Shown: piece by piece, positions 10,347 to 18,332 of the stretch | Layout: each line of letters opens with the position of its first letter | How positions within the stretch are numbered: position 1 is the stretch's first letter | NCBI RefSeq assembly: GCF_002160255.1 | Contig: NZ_NFKF01000001.1 | Span: 186,001 to 250,000, forward strand | DNA: 64,000 nt | DNA from: Olsenella sp. An188 | Lineage (GTDB): Bacteria; Actinomycetota; Coriobacteriia; Coriobacteriales; Atopobiaceae | Reading direction: 5' to 3' | Notes under the pieces: generated by a model | Databases searched by the model: none | Seen by the model: only the letters and a program-made list of their open reading frames with translations | What the model was told of the DNA's origin: nothing | Translations under genes and position numbers: made by a program

Positions 10347-10655
10347 TTACTTGGAGAGGGCCTCGACGAGCTGCTCGCGCTGGCGGGCGCCCAGGCCCTT
10401 GACGCGACGGGTGGCGGAGATGCCCAGCTCGTCCATGATCTTGGCGGCCTTGGCCTTGCCGTAGCCCGGAAGGGACTCGATGAGCGTGGAGACCTTCATA
10501 CGGCTGGCGATGGGATCGTCGGAGTCGAGGACGTCCTCAAGGGTGACCTTGCCGCTCTTGATCTTCTCGCGCAGCTCGGCGCGCTCGTGGCGGGCCTGGG
10601 CGGCCTTCTCGAGGGCGGCCTTGCGCTGCTCGTCGGTAAGCTGGGGTAGGGCCAT
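10347..10655 (-). CDS. mihF: actinobacterial integration host factor
   Basis: 102 residues (MALPQLTDEQR at the start). The C-terminal half has the mIHF helix-turn-helix (TLIESLPGYGKAKAAKIMDELGI) followed by the basic segment TRRVKGLGARQREQL. The family is a nucleoid protein specific to Actinobacteria and unrelated to HU/IHF of Proteobacteria. A GGAGGAAC ribosome site precedes the ATG. It is first in its operon. As a sequence-tolerant DNA-bending protein it is one candidate reader of the intergenic repeats described here, but that is speculation. Confidence 0.94.
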   Translation of the reverse strand: MALPQLTDEQRKAALEKAAQARHERAELREKIKSGKVTLEDVLDSDDPIASRMKVSTLIESLPGYGKAKAAKIMDELGISATRRVKGLGARQREQLVEALSK

Positions 10656-10852
10656 TTTGTTCCTCCAAACATCGTACTAACGGTTGAGACGCCGCGAGGC
10701 GGCGGCTCGCAAACATAGTTTGCCCATTTACCTCAGGTTTTGCAATACCCAATCATCAAAGCTGCAGGTCAGGGGCAATCCTTCACAAGATTGCCCCCGC
10801 GGGTGCAAAAATCGGCGGCCCGCCCGGGGTGGCCGGACGGGCCGCGGAGGCG
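10656..10852. promoter_or_regulatory. mihF upstream region with a 9-bp inverted repeat
   Basis: This AT-richer gap must contain the mihF promoter. A weak candidate is TTGCAA followed about 19 bases later by AACTAT on the minus strand. A perfect inverted repeat, GGGGCAATC ... GATTGCCCC (10772-10797, 8-base loop), lies upstream and could be an operator or hairpin. A GC hairpin (CGCCGCCTCGCGGCG) lies within the leader. Confidence 0.4.
10807..10846 (-). terminator. intrinsic terminator of the pyr operon
   Basis: A 13-bp stem with one wobble pair (GCGGCCCGTCCGG against CCGGGCGGGCCGC on the minus strand) is followed by GATTTTT, just after the pyrF stop. Confidence 0.85.
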
Positions 10853-11575
10853 CTAGGCCATGAGCTCTGCGCAGATGGCGTCGAAGGCTGCGACGGGGTC
10901 CTCGGCGCCGGTGATGGGACGGCCGATGACCAGCTTGGACGCCCCGGCCGCGACGGCGGCCGCGGGAGTGGCGATGCGCTTCTGGTCGCCGACCTCGGCG
11001 CCCGCGGGACGCACCCCGGGCGTGACGATGAGCGCGTCGGGCCCGAGGAGCTCGCGCATCTGGGCCGCCTCCTGCGGCGAGCAGACGATGCCGTCCGACC
11101 CGGCTCCATAGGCGACGCTCGCGAGACGGGCGACCTCGTCGGCCACGGGAGCGTCGACGCCGATCTCGGCGAGCGCGTCCTGGTCCATGCTCGTGAGCAC
11201 GGAGATGGCGACGAGGCGCGTGCGCTCGCCGCCGCGCGCCTCGGCCGCCTCCTCGGCCCCGGCCCTGGCCGCGGCCACCATGGCCGAGCCGCCCAGGCCG
11301 TGGATGGAGAGGATGTCGGCGCCCGTCAGCGAGGCGGAGCGAACCGCGCCCTGCACCTGGAACGGGATGTCGTGGACCTTGAGGTCGAGAAACACGCGAA
11401 GTCCGCGCTCGCGCATCGCGTCGACGATGGCGGGGCCCTCGGCGTAGAACAGCGTCATGCCGACCTTGACCCAGGTGGCCTTGCCGCCGAGCAGGTCGGC
11501 GAGCTCGAAGGCGCGCTCGCGGCTGCAGTCGAGGGCAATGATGATCTTGTCGCTGGCCTCTTCGTACGTCAGCAT
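10853..11575 (-). CDS. pyrF: orotidine-5'-phosphate decarboxylase
   Basis: 240 residues. The catalytic segment is FLDLKVHDIP (62-71), with the phosphate-binding VTPGVRPAG and VIGRPITGA near the C-terminus. It converts OMP to UMP, the last step of de novo UMP synthesis. The ATG lies within the end of pyrD (7-base overlap). It is the last gene of pyrR-B-C-K-D-F and is followed by a terminator. Confidence 0.96.
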   Translation of the reverse strand: MLTYEEASDKIIIALDCSRERAFELADLLGGKATWVKVGMTLFYAEGPAIVDAMRERGLRVFLDLKVHDIPFQVQGAVRSASLTGADILSIHGLGGSAMVAAARAGAEEAAEARGGERTRLVAISVLTSMDQDALAEIGVDAPVADEVARLASVAYGAGSDGIVCSPQEAAQMRELLGPDALIVTPGVRPAGAEVGDQKRIATPAAAVAAGASKLVIGRPITGAEDPVAAFDAICAELMA

Positions 11576-12498
11576 TCGAAGGCTCCAATCAGCTCGTTGA
11601 TGTCGGTGACCCCCTGCTCGGCCGCCCAGGCGGCGAGGCCGTCCACGATGCGCGCCGCGCAGGCGGGGTCGTAGAAGTTGGCGGTTCCCACGGTGACGGA
11701 GGTGGCGCCCGCCAGGATCATCTCGGCCGCGTCCTGCCAGCTCGCCACGCCACCCATGCCGTTGACGGGGATCTTGACGGCGCTCGCGGCCTCCCAGACC
11801 ATTCGGACGGCGATCGCGTGGATGGCGGGGCCGGAGACGCCGCCGGTCGGCTTGGACAGGCGGCTCCTCCTCGTGCGCACGTCGATGGACATGCCGTTAA
11901 TCGTGTTGATGAGCGAGAGCGCGTCGGCACCCTCGGCCTCGCAGGCGCGGGCGATCTCCGGCACGCGTACCGGCGCCATCTTGACGAGCAGGGGCCGGCT
12001 CACGCGCGGGCGCACGGCGCGCACGACCTCCGCCGCGCTCTCGGGCGTGCCGCCCACGAGCGCCCCGCCGCGCGCGATGTTGGGGCAGGAGATGTTCATC
12101 TCGACGCCGCTCGCCCACGGGCAGAGCTCCTCGATCTTCTCGACAGCGGCTATGTACTCATCGACCGAGTGCCCGGCCGCCTGGACGATGACGCGGCAGC
12201 CGCGCCCCTCGAGGCCGCTCAGGTACTCGCCGTACTGCTCGACCATGCCGGCGACGCCGGGGTTGGCGAGCCCCACCGTGTTCATCATGCCCGAGGGGAC
12301 CTCGCACATGCGCGGGGCGGGGTTGCCGAGCCAGGGCTCGGCCGAGCAGCCCTTGGTCGTTATGGCGCCGAGGCGCGACACGTCGAAGAAGCCCTCGAAG
12401 ACCGAGCCGAAGCCGAAGGTGCCCGACGCGGTGTTGACGGGGTTCTTCATGCGAACGCCGCCGAGGTCGACGGCCATGGAGACGCTGTTCTCGGCCAT
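11569..12498 (-). CDS. pyrD: dihydroorotate dehydrogenase, class 1B catalytic subunit
   Basis: 309 residues. FMN and substrate sites include NTASGTFGFG near the N-terminus and the catalytic-cysteine loop EMNISCPN. A C-terminal GMGGVASW / GATSVTVGTA phosphate-binding region follows. Class 1B enzymes pair with the PyrK electron-transfer subunit and use NAD. The start shares one base with the pyrK stop (TAATG), so the two subunits are translationally coupled; a longer upstream frame only mirrors pyrK. Confidence 0.95.
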   Translation of the reverse strand: MAENSVSMAVDLGGVRMKNPVNTASGTFGFGSVFEGFFDVSRLGAITTKGCSAEPWLGNPAPRMCEVPSGMMNTVGLANPGVAGMVEQYGEYLSGLEGRGCRVIVQAAGHSVDEYIAAVEKIEELCPWASGVEMNISCPNIARGGALVGGTPESAAEVVRAVRPRVSRPLLVKMAPVRVPEIARACEAEGADALSLINTINGMSIDVRTRRSRLSKPTGGVSGPAIHAIAVRMVWEAASAVKIPVNGMGGVASWQDAAEMILAGATSVTVGTANFYDPACAARIVDGLAAWAAEQGVTDINELIGAFEC

Positions 12499-13286
12499 TA
12501 CCACGCCACCTCCTCGGCGTCGAAGACCGGGCCGTCCTTGCAGCAGGACTTGTAGCTGCCGTCGGCCATGGCCACGTTGCAGGTGCCGCACGCGCCGAAC
12601 CCGCAGCACATCATGCGCTCCATGGAGACGCGGCAGGCCACGCCCGCCTCGCGGCACAGGCGCGCGACGCCGGCCATCATGACCTCGGGCCCGCAGGCGT
12701 AGACCACGTCGTAGCCGCCCGCGGCGAGAAGCTCGGACAGGGCGTCGGTGGTGAACCCGCGCCGCCCGGCCGTGCCGTCGTCGGTGGTGACCTCGACGCG
12801 ACCGGCGCCGAGGGCGCGCAGCTCCTCGACGCCCCAGAGCCTGGAGGCCGTCTGGGCGCCGACCACGGCGTCGAGGTCGACGCCGGCCCCCGCGAGCATG
12901 CGCGCGCAGGCGACGACGGGCGTCACGCCCACTCCGCCGGCGACCACGCAGGCGCGCCGGGCGCCCTCGACAAGCGGCCAGGGGTTGCCGCAGGGGCCCA
13001 CGGCGCTCGAGCGGGCCCCGGGCGCCATGGCGGCGAGGCGGCGGGTGCCGTCGCCGACCACGGCGTAGACGATCTCGACGGTCCCGGCCTCGGCGTCGGC
13101 GCGGCTGAAGGACAGAGGGATCCTCAGGATCTGGCTCGCGTCTCCGGGCACGGCCACGTTGACGAACTGGCCCGCCTCGAGCCCAGCGGCGAGCGCCGGG
13201 GCCGAGAGCACGATCCGCATGAGGCCCTCGGCGACCGGCTCGTTGGAGACGACCTCGAAGTCGTGGACGCCCGCCGCGGCCGTCAT
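12498..13286 (-). CDS. pyrK: dihydroorotate dehydrogenase electron-transfer subunit
   Basis: 262 residues from an ATG that overlaps the pyrC stop (ATGA). The ferredoxin-reductase-like fold has an FAD-binding LRIPLSFS segment, a VAGGVGVTPV nucleotide-binding loop and YACGPEVM. A C-terminal [2Fe-2S] region MCCGFGACGTC ... SCC follows. It passes electrons from PyrD to NAD. Gene order and subunit pairing identify it as PyrK rather than another flavin reductase. Confidence 0.94.
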   Translation of the reverse strand: MTAAAGVHDFEVVSNEPVAEGLMRIVLSAPALAAGLEAGQFVNVAVPGDASQILRIPLSFSRADAEAGTVEIVYAVVGDGTRRLAAMAPGARSSAVGPCGNPWPLVEGARRACVVAGGVGVTPVVACARMLAGAGVDLDAVVGAQTASRLWGVEELRALGAGRVEVTTDDGTAGRRGFTTDALSELLAAGGYDVVYACGPEVMMAGVARLCREAGVACRVSMERMMCCGFGACGTCNVAMADGSYKSCCKDGPVFDAEEVAW

Positions 13287-14596
13287 CGAAGGACCCTCGG
13301 GACGGGGGTGATCGCTCCGTCGGTCATCGTGCGGCGGCCGGCGACGAAGACGTCGGTGGCGGCGCCGGTGAGCGTGGCGCCGAGCCAGGCGGAGTTCTTG
13401 GAGCGGCTCTGGAGCCAGTCCTCGGTGACCGTCACCTGGGCGGTCGGGTCGACCAGGGTGAGGTCGGCGACGGAGCCGGCCTCGACGCGCACCTCGGGGA
13501 GGCGCAGCGCGCGGCGCGGGTTCACGGCCATGACCTCGACGAGGCGCGACCAGCTCATCGTCCCCGGCAGCACGAGGTTGGTGAGCATGAGAGGCAGGGC
13601 CGTCTCGAGGCCCACGATGCCGAAGAAGGCGATCTCCCACTCGCAGTCCTTCTCGTGCGGGGCATGCGGGGCGTGGTCGGTCACGAGGCAGTCGATGGAG
13701 CCGTCGAGGATGCCCTCGCGGAGCGCCGCGGCGTCGGAGGCGCGGCGCAGCGGCGGGTTCATCTTGAGGTTGGTGTCGTAGGCGTCGGTGATGTCCTCCT
13801 CGGAGAGGAAGAGGTGGTGCGGGGTGACCTCGCAGGTCACGGGCAGGCCCTCGGCCTTGGCGGCGCGGACAAGCTCGAGGCCCTTCTCGGTGGAGATGTG
13901 CGCGATGTGCAGGGCGCAGCCGGTCATGCGGCACAGCTCGATGTCGCGGTAGATCTCGAGCTCCTCGCCGAGCGCCGGCCATCCGAACATGCCGAGGCGC
14001 GTGCTCGCGCGGCCCTCGTTGATGACGCCGTGGGTGGTCAGGCTCTCGATCTCGCAGTGGGCAGAGACGACCTTGTCGAACTGGGAGACGTACTCCATGC
14101 AGGTGCGCATCATGCCCGCGCTCTGCACGCCGTGACCGTCGTCGGAGAAGGCCACGGCCCCCTCCATGACCATGTCGCCGATCTCGGCGAGCGTCTCGCC
14201 CTTCTCGCCCACCGTGAGCGCGCCGATCGGGCGCACGTGGCACAGCCCCGCGTGGCGGGCGCGGTCGATCTGGTAGCGGACCTCTGCGCCGGTGTCGGTC
14301 ACCGGGTCGGTGTTGGGCATCGTGGCCACGTCGGTGAAGCCGCCGTGGGTGGCCGCGCGGGCGCCGGTCTCGATGGTCTCCTTGTACTCGAAGCCGGGGT
14401 CGCGGAAGTGGACGTGCATGTCGACGAGGCCGGGCACGAGGTACTTGCCGGAGGCGTCGATCACCTGCGCGCCCTCGGGGGCATCGAGGCCCTCGCCGAC
14501 CTGGGCGATCCTCTCGCCGTCCAGGATCACGTCGCAGACGCCGTCGAGGCCGACCTGCGGGTCGACGACGTGGGCACCCCTAAGCAGAAACGCCAT
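13283..14596 (-). CDS. pyrC: dihydroorotase
   Basis: 437 residues, class I length. Metal-binding HVHFRDPG (61-68) is followed by the EVTPHHLFLSE segment and the catalytic aspartate in VTDHAPHAPHE. It cyclises carbamoyl-aspartate to dihydroorotate. It overlaps pyrB by 17 bases at its start and pyrK by 4 at its end. Confidence 0.96.
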   Translation of the reverse strand: MAFLLRGAHVVDPQVGLDGVCDVILDGERIAQVGEGLDAPEGAQVIDASGKYLVPGLVDMHVHFRDPGFEYKETIETGARAATHGGFTDVATMPNTDPVTDTGAEVRYQIDRARHAGLCHVRPIGALTVGEKGETLAEIGDMVMEGAVAFSDDGHGVQSAGMMRTCMEYVSQFDKVVSAHCEIESLTTHGVINEGRASTRLGMFGWPALGEELEIYRDIELCRMTGCALHIAHISTEKGLELVRAAKAEGLPVTCEVTPHHLFLSEEDITDAYDTNLKMNPPLRRASDAAALREGILDGSIDCLVTDHAPHAPHEKDCEWEIAFFGIVGLETALPLMLTNLVLPGTMSWSRLVEVMAVNPRRALRLPEVRVEAGSVADLTLVDPTAQVTVTEDWLQSRSKNSAWLGATLTGAATDVFVAGRRTMTDGAITPVPRVLR

Positions 14597-15515
14597 TGTT
14601 CTCTCCTCCCAGAAGCAGGTACATCTCGGCCATGCGCGTGAGGACGCCGGCGTTCACCTGGTCGAGGATCCTCGAGCGGGCGCAGTCGGCGACGTCGGCG
14701 TTGATCTCCATGCCGCGGTTCATGGGGCCCGGGTGGCAGATGATGGCCTCGGGCTTCATGCGCTCGACGCGGCTCATGTCGAGGCCCCACAGGCGGTTGT
14801 ACTCGCGGCGCGACGGGATTGCGGCGCCCTCCATGCGCTCGAGCTGGACGCGCAGCATGTAGACGACGTCCATCTCGGGGATGACGGCGTCGAGGTCGGC
14901 GGTCTGGGGCACGCCGTAGTAGTCGGGGTCGTCGACCTGGAAGGTCGGCGGGCCCACGAGCGTGACGTCGGCGCCCATCGTCTTGAGGGCGGGCACGAGG
15001 CTGCCGCAGACGCGGCTGTGCGAGAGGTCGCCCACGATGGCGACCTTGAGGCCGTCGAGGTGGCCGAAGTTCTCGCGGATGGTGTAGAGGTCGAGCATGG
15101 CCTGCGTGGGGTGCTGGTGCTTGCCGTCGCCGGCGTTGATGACGACGGCGTCGGTGTGCTCGGTGATCTTCTGCGGCGTGCCGGCGAGCTTGGCGCGGCA
15201 GATGAACATGTCGACGTTCATGGCGTCGATCGTCTCGATGGTGTCGGCGAGGCTCTCGCCCTTCACGACCGAGGAGGTGGCGCCGCCCATGGAGAGGGAG
15301 TCGGCGGAGAGGCGCTTCTCGGCGAGCTCGAAGGAGCTCTTGGTGCGCGTCGACGGCTCGAGGAACAGGTTCACGATCGTGCGGCCGCGCAGCGCGGGGA
15401 CCTTCTTGATGGCACGCTTGTTGACCTCGGAGAACGAGCGCGCCGTGTCGAGGATCTGGGTGATGTCGTCGGCGGTGAGGCTCGTCGTGTCGATCAGGTG
15501 TTTGACGGACAGCAT
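14580..15515 (-). CDS. pyrB: aspartate carbamoyltransferase catalytic subunit
   Basis: 311 residues. The carbamoyl-phosphate motif is FLEPSTRTKSSFE (51-63), and HPTQAMLDLYT binds substrate. No pyrI regulatory subunit is encoded nearby, consistent with the unregulated trimeric type. Control of the pathway instead probably comes from the PyrR attenuator upstream. The ATG follows directly on the pyrR stop (TAGATG). Confidence 0.96.
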   Translation of the reverse strand: MLSVKHLIDTTSLTADDITQILDTARSFSEVNKRAIKKVPALRGRTIVNLFLEPSTRTKSSFELAEKRLSADSLSMGGATSSVVKGESLADTIETIDAMNVDMFICRAKLAGTPQKITEHTDAVVINAGDGKHQHPTQAMLDLYTIRENFGHLDGLKVAIVGDLSHSRVCGSLVPALKTMGADVTLVGPPTFQVDDPDYYGVPQTADLDAVIPEMDVVYMLRVQLERMEGAAIPSRREYNRLWGLDMSRVERMKPEAIICHPGPMNRGMEINADVADCARSRILDQVNAGVLTRMAEMYLLLGGENNGVSA

Positions 15516-16088
15516 CTAGTTGGCACCTCCAGTGCTCTCATCGGTCGGCTTGGTCCAGATCTCGACCGAGTTCGCCTCGTCATAGGGGCGAAGGGACACG
15601 CGGACGTCCTCCTCGTGGGAGGAGGGCACGTTCTTGCCGACGTAGTCGGCGCGGATGGGGAGCTCGCGGTGACCGCGGTCGACCATGACGGCCAGCTGCA
15701 CCGTGCTGGGGCGGCCGAGGTCGATGAGGGCGTCCAGGGCGGCGCGGATCGTGCGCCCGGTGTAGAGGACGTCGTCGACGAGGACGATGTCGCGGCCGTC
15801 GACGCCGAAGGGGATGTCGGTCCCGTACTCTACAGGGGCGATCTTCCTGCTCACGTCGTCACGATAGAAGCTGACGTCAAGCGATCCGATGGGGGGACGC
15901 TGCCCCTCGATCTTCTCGATCTCGTCGGCGAGCAGGGGCGCGAGTGCGGCGCCGCGGCGCACGATTCCAACGAGCGCGACGCTTCCGGCCCCCTCGTTCC
16001 TCTCGATGATCTCATGGGCGATGCGGGTGAGCGCGCGACTCATGGCCTGCTCGTCCATGATCTGGGCCTTGAGCTTGGCCTGTTCCAT
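15516..16088 (-). CDS. pyrR: PyrR, pyrimidine operon RNA-binding attenuation protein / uracil phosphoribosyltransferase
   Basis: 190 residues. The PRPP-binding loop DIVLVDDVLYTGRT and the surrounding phosphoribosyltransferase fold are clear, and LVGIVRRGAALAP is the other phosphate loop. In Gram-positive bacteria PyrR binds UMP and pyr leader RNA. A matching leader lies directly upstream, so the gene is probably autoregulated. A GAAGGGAG ribosome site precedes the ATG. First gene of pyrR-B-C-K-D-F. Confidence 0.95.
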   Translation of the reverse strand: MEQAKLKAQIMDEQAMSRALTRIAHEIIERNEGAGSVALVGIVRRGAALAPLLADEIEKIEGQRPPIGSLDVSFYRDDVSRKIAPVEYGTDIPFGVDGRDIVLVDDVLYTGRTIRAALDALIDLGRPSTVQLAVMVDRGHRELPIRADYVGKNVPSSHEEDVRVSLRPYDEANSVEIWTKPTDESTGGAN

Positions 16089-16104
16089 GGGACTCCCTTC
16101 TCAC

Positions 16105-16205
16105 AAAAAGACGCCCTGCCGTATGCCGGCACGAGCGTCGATAAGGCTATGGAAGCGTCCCGTGGGACCTGACCTTGCTGGCGTCTCGCACCGGCTTAAA
16201 GAATC
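16105..16205 (-). promoter_or_regulatory. PyrR-binding leader and attenuator of the pyr operon
   Basis: The transcribed leader contains CUUUAAGCC ... GUGCGAGACGCC ... GCAAGG (16173-16201), which fits the pattern of Gram-positive PyrR-binding loops. Downstream is an intrinsic terminator: GACGC ... GCGTC plus TGCCG-GCATA-CGGCA, followed by TTTTT (16105-16139). GACGCC in the binding region could also pair with GGCGTC in the terminator, giving a plausible anti-structure. Low UMP would allow read-through. The mechanism is inferred from sequence and known pyr systems. Confidence 0.78.
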
Positions 16206-16211
16206 CACCCC

Positions 16212-16220
16212 ACTGTAGCA
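16212..16220 (-). promoter_or_regulatory. extended -10 promoter of pyrR
   Basis: TGCTACAGT on the minus strand places the transcript start about 115 bases before pyrR, just upstream of the PyrR loop. The motif CTTCTCGCC ends 18 bases upstream, where a -35 would lie. Confidence 0.6.
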
Positions 16221-16257
16221 CATGAGCGGTCCGCGGGCGAGAAGCGCGCGCAGGCCC

Positions 16258-17010
16258 CTAGCCGAACTGGGCGCGATAGGCGGCGCAGACCTCCTTCACG
16301 GGGCCGTCCATGCGCTGCTCGCCCTTCTCGATCCACACGGCACGCTGGCAGATGCGCTCGACCTGCTCCATGGAGTGGGAGACGAAGAGCACGGTGACGT
16401 TTCCGGACTCGATGAAGTGCTGGATGCGCTCCTCGCACTTCTGTTGGAAGAAGACGTCGCCCACGGAGAGGGTCTCGTCGACGATCAGCACGTCAGGCTC
16501 TGTGACCGTGGCGATGGCGAAGGCGATGCGCGCGACCATGCCCGAGGAGTAGTTCTTGAGGGGCATGTCCATGAAGTTCTGGAGCTCGGCGAAGTCGATG
16601 ATGTCCTGGAGGTGCTCGTCGATGAAGGAGCGGGAGTAGCCGAGGAGCGCCCCGTTGAGGTAGATGTTCTCGCGGGCGGTGAGCTCGGGGTCGAAGCCGG
16701 CGCCGAGCTCGATGAGCGGCGCGATGTTGCCGCGCACCGAGATGGAGCCCTCGGAGGGCTCAAGCACGCCTGCGATGCACTTGAGCATCGTGGACTTGCC
16801 GGACCCGTTGGTGCCCACGAGCCCCACGACCTCGCCGCGGCGGACCTTGAAGCTGATGTGGTTCAGGGCGCGGAACTCCTTGAAGAACAGCTCGTGCCTC
16901 ATGAGCTTGATGAAGTACTCCTTGAGGTTGTTGAGCTGCTCGCTTGCTATGTTGAAGATCATCGAGACGTCGTTGACCTCGATGGCGTACTCGGACGTGG
17001 AATCTGCCAT
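16258..17010 (-). CDS. ABC transporter ATP-binding protein, polysaccharide/teichoic acid export type
   Basis: 250 residues. Walker A is GTNGSGKS (66-73), the signature is NYSSGM, and Walker B is VLIVDE. The spacer segment RGNIAPLIELGAGFDPELT is characteristic of the Wzt/TagH/RfbE group. Paired with the permease just upstream (gap of 9 bases), it would energise export of an undecaprenyl-linked glycan or teichoic-acid-like polymer. It lacks the extra C-terminal substrate domain of some Wzt proteins. The cargo cannot be told, as no polymer synthesis genes adjoin. Confidence 0.9.
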   Translation of the reverse strand: MADSTSEYAIEVNDVSMIFNIASEQLNNLKEYFIKLMRHELFFKEFRALNHISFKVRRGEVVGLVGTNGSGKSTMLKCIAGVLEPSEGSISVRGNIAPLIELGAGFDPELTARENIYLNGALLGYSRSFIDEHLQDIIDFAELQNFMDMPLKNYSSGMVARIAFAIATVTEPDVLIVDETLSVGDVFFQQKCEERIQHFIESGNVTVLFVSHSMEQVERICQRAVWIEKGEQRMDGPVKEVCAAYRAQFG

Positions 17011-17019
17011 GCGGACCGC

Positions 17020-17844
17020 CTAGATGTAGAGGATGAACTTGTGCTCGGTCTTGCGGAACACGAAGTAGCCGAGGGCGAGCGCGGCGAGCGCCCACGCGAC
17101 GCTCAGCACGATGACCGTGAGGCCCGGGCTCGTCTGGTAGACGATGGCGCAGCGCATCATGTCGATGTAGTTGTACATCGGGTTGAGCTTCACGACCGCG
17201 ATCACGAACCACGGGGCGCTCGAGTTGGTGAGCAGGGAGAGGTCCCAGAAGATCGGCGTGAGGTAGGTCCAGGCGGTGATGAGCACGCTCCAGAGGTGGA
17301 TCATGTCGCGGAAGAACACGGCGGCCGCGCCTATCAGCAGGCTGATGCCCATGCAGAAGACCATGAGCAGCAGCAGCGCCGGGACCATCCACACGATGTG
17401 CCAGGTGGGGATGACCTGGAAGAAGAGCATGACGATGGCGACGGCGATGAGCGAGAACGAGAAGTTGAAGGCGGCGGAGAAGACCTTCTGCACGGGGAAG
17501 ACCCAGCGGTCGACCTTGACCTTCTTGAGCAGCGGGGCGGCGTCGATGATCGAGCGCAGGCCCGCGCTCGTCGACTCGTTCATGAGCGCAAAGGTGATGT
17601 TGCCCACGATGAGGTAGAGCGGGTAGTTCTCGACGTTCGAGCCGCGCAGGAAGTAGGAGAACACGAAGCTCATGATGATCATCATGAGCAGGGGGTTCAG
17701 CACGCTCCAGATGACGCCGAGCACGGAGCGGCGGTAGCGGAGCTTGAAGTCCTTGTTGACGAGCTGCTGGAGGATGAACTTGTCCTTGGCGTAGTTGCTC
17801 GTGACGTGGGCGAGCTTCTCGGTCGCCGCGTGTGGGTGGCTCAA
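17020..17844 (-). CDS. ABC-2 type permease, polysaccharide/teichoic acid export
   Basis: 274 residues with about six membrane spans. The N-terminal amphipathic segment LVNKDFKLRYRRSVLGVIWS is diagnostic of Wzm/TagG permeases. The start is TTG 17842-17844, chosen because GGAGG lies 7 bases upstream. It forms an operon with the ATPase that follows. The 311 bases upstream, to tRNA-Asn, hold an inverted repeat and the tRNA terminator but no other gene I can support. Confidence 0.9.
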   Translation of the reverse strand: MSHPHAATEKLAHVTSNYAKDKFILQQLVNKDFKLRYRRSVLGVIWSVLNPLLMMIIMSFVFSYFLRGSNVENYPLYLIVGNITFALMNESTSAGLRSIIDAAPLLKKVKVDRWVFPVQKVFSAAFNFSFSLIAVAIVMLFFQVIPTWHIVWMVPALLLLMVFCMGISLLIGAAAVFFRDMIHLWSVLITAWTYLTPIFWDLSLLTNSSAPWFVIAVVKLNPMYNYIDMMRCAIVYQTSPGLTVIVLSVAWALAALALGYFVFRKTEHKFILYI

Positions 17845-17969
17845 GGCATGGCCTCCGGTCGACGGTTTGCTGACCCTGAAATCCTAACACAGGGGCTCGC
17901 GGGTCATAGAAACGGCAGAGACCTAGGGCGCCGGACCCGTCTCCCCTGCCCCCCGCCCCCCCATTTCGC

Positions 17970-18072
17970 ATCGTGTACACCTCCGCCGGGTCGGCGCTCT
18001 TCTCGACAAGTCGTCTAGCTGGGCGTTTGCGAGAAGGACCTCGACTCGAACCTACCTCGGGGTGTACACGAT
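17970..18072. repeat. inverted repeat of a GTGTACAC palindrome, enclosing opposed CGAGAAG motifs
   Basis: ATCGTGTACACC (17970-17981) and GGTGTACACGAT (18061-18072) are perfect 12-bp inverted copies, each containing the palindrome GTGTACAC. Between them lie CTTCTCG (17999-18005) and GCGAGAAGG (18029-18037) in opposite orientations. The interval is non-coding. Confidence 0.75.
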
Positions 18073-18104
18073 ACGCAGCGCGGGGACTCGCGACGGCCAG
18101 CGTG

Positions 18105-18147
18105 CAAAAAGAAAGCAGGCCACCGAGCAAAACGCCCGATGACCTGC
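18105..18147 (-). terminator. intrinsic terminator of tRNA-Asn
   Basis: On the minus strand GCAGGTCA pairs with TGGCCTGC, with an inner CGGGC/GCTCG stem, followed by TTTCTTTTT. It lies 9 bases after the tRNA CCA end. Confidence 0.88.
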
Positions 18148-18155
18148 GAAAGTTC

Positions 18156-18230
18156 TGGCTCCCCGGGTAGGATTCGAACCTACGACACGCTGATTAACAG
18201 TCAGCTGCGCTACCACTGCGCCACCGGGGA
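18156..18230 (-). tRNA. tRNA-Asn (anticodon GTT)
   Basis: The cloverleaf reads TCCCCGG (acceptor), a D arm with GCGCAG...CTGA, the anticodon arm GCTGA-CTGTTAA-TCAGC, a T arm with GTTCGAATCC, CCGGGGA and discriminator G. The CCA end is encoded. Anticodon GTT reads Asn codons. It stands alone with its own promoter and terminator. Confidence 0.97.
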
Positions 18231-18250
18231 ATGTGTTCGCGCAAGAAGTA

Positions 18251-18278
18251 AGTATACAGATGCGCGCACGAGACGCAA
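18251..18278 (-). promoter_or_regulatory. promoter of tRNA-Asn
   Basis: TTGCGT, a 16-base spacer and TATACT lie about 20 bases upstream of the tRNA 5' end on the minus strand. Confidence 0.78.
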
Positions 18279-18332
18279 GCAGAATTTTGGAAAATCTGCC
18301 GCGCGGGGAAAACGGGACGGGACCAGGCCGCC

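Noticed and set aside
17970-18230. Integrative element at tRNA-Asn
   Set aside because: No integrase and no repeat of the tRNA 3' end nearby; the inverted repeats lie outside the tRNA and its terminator.
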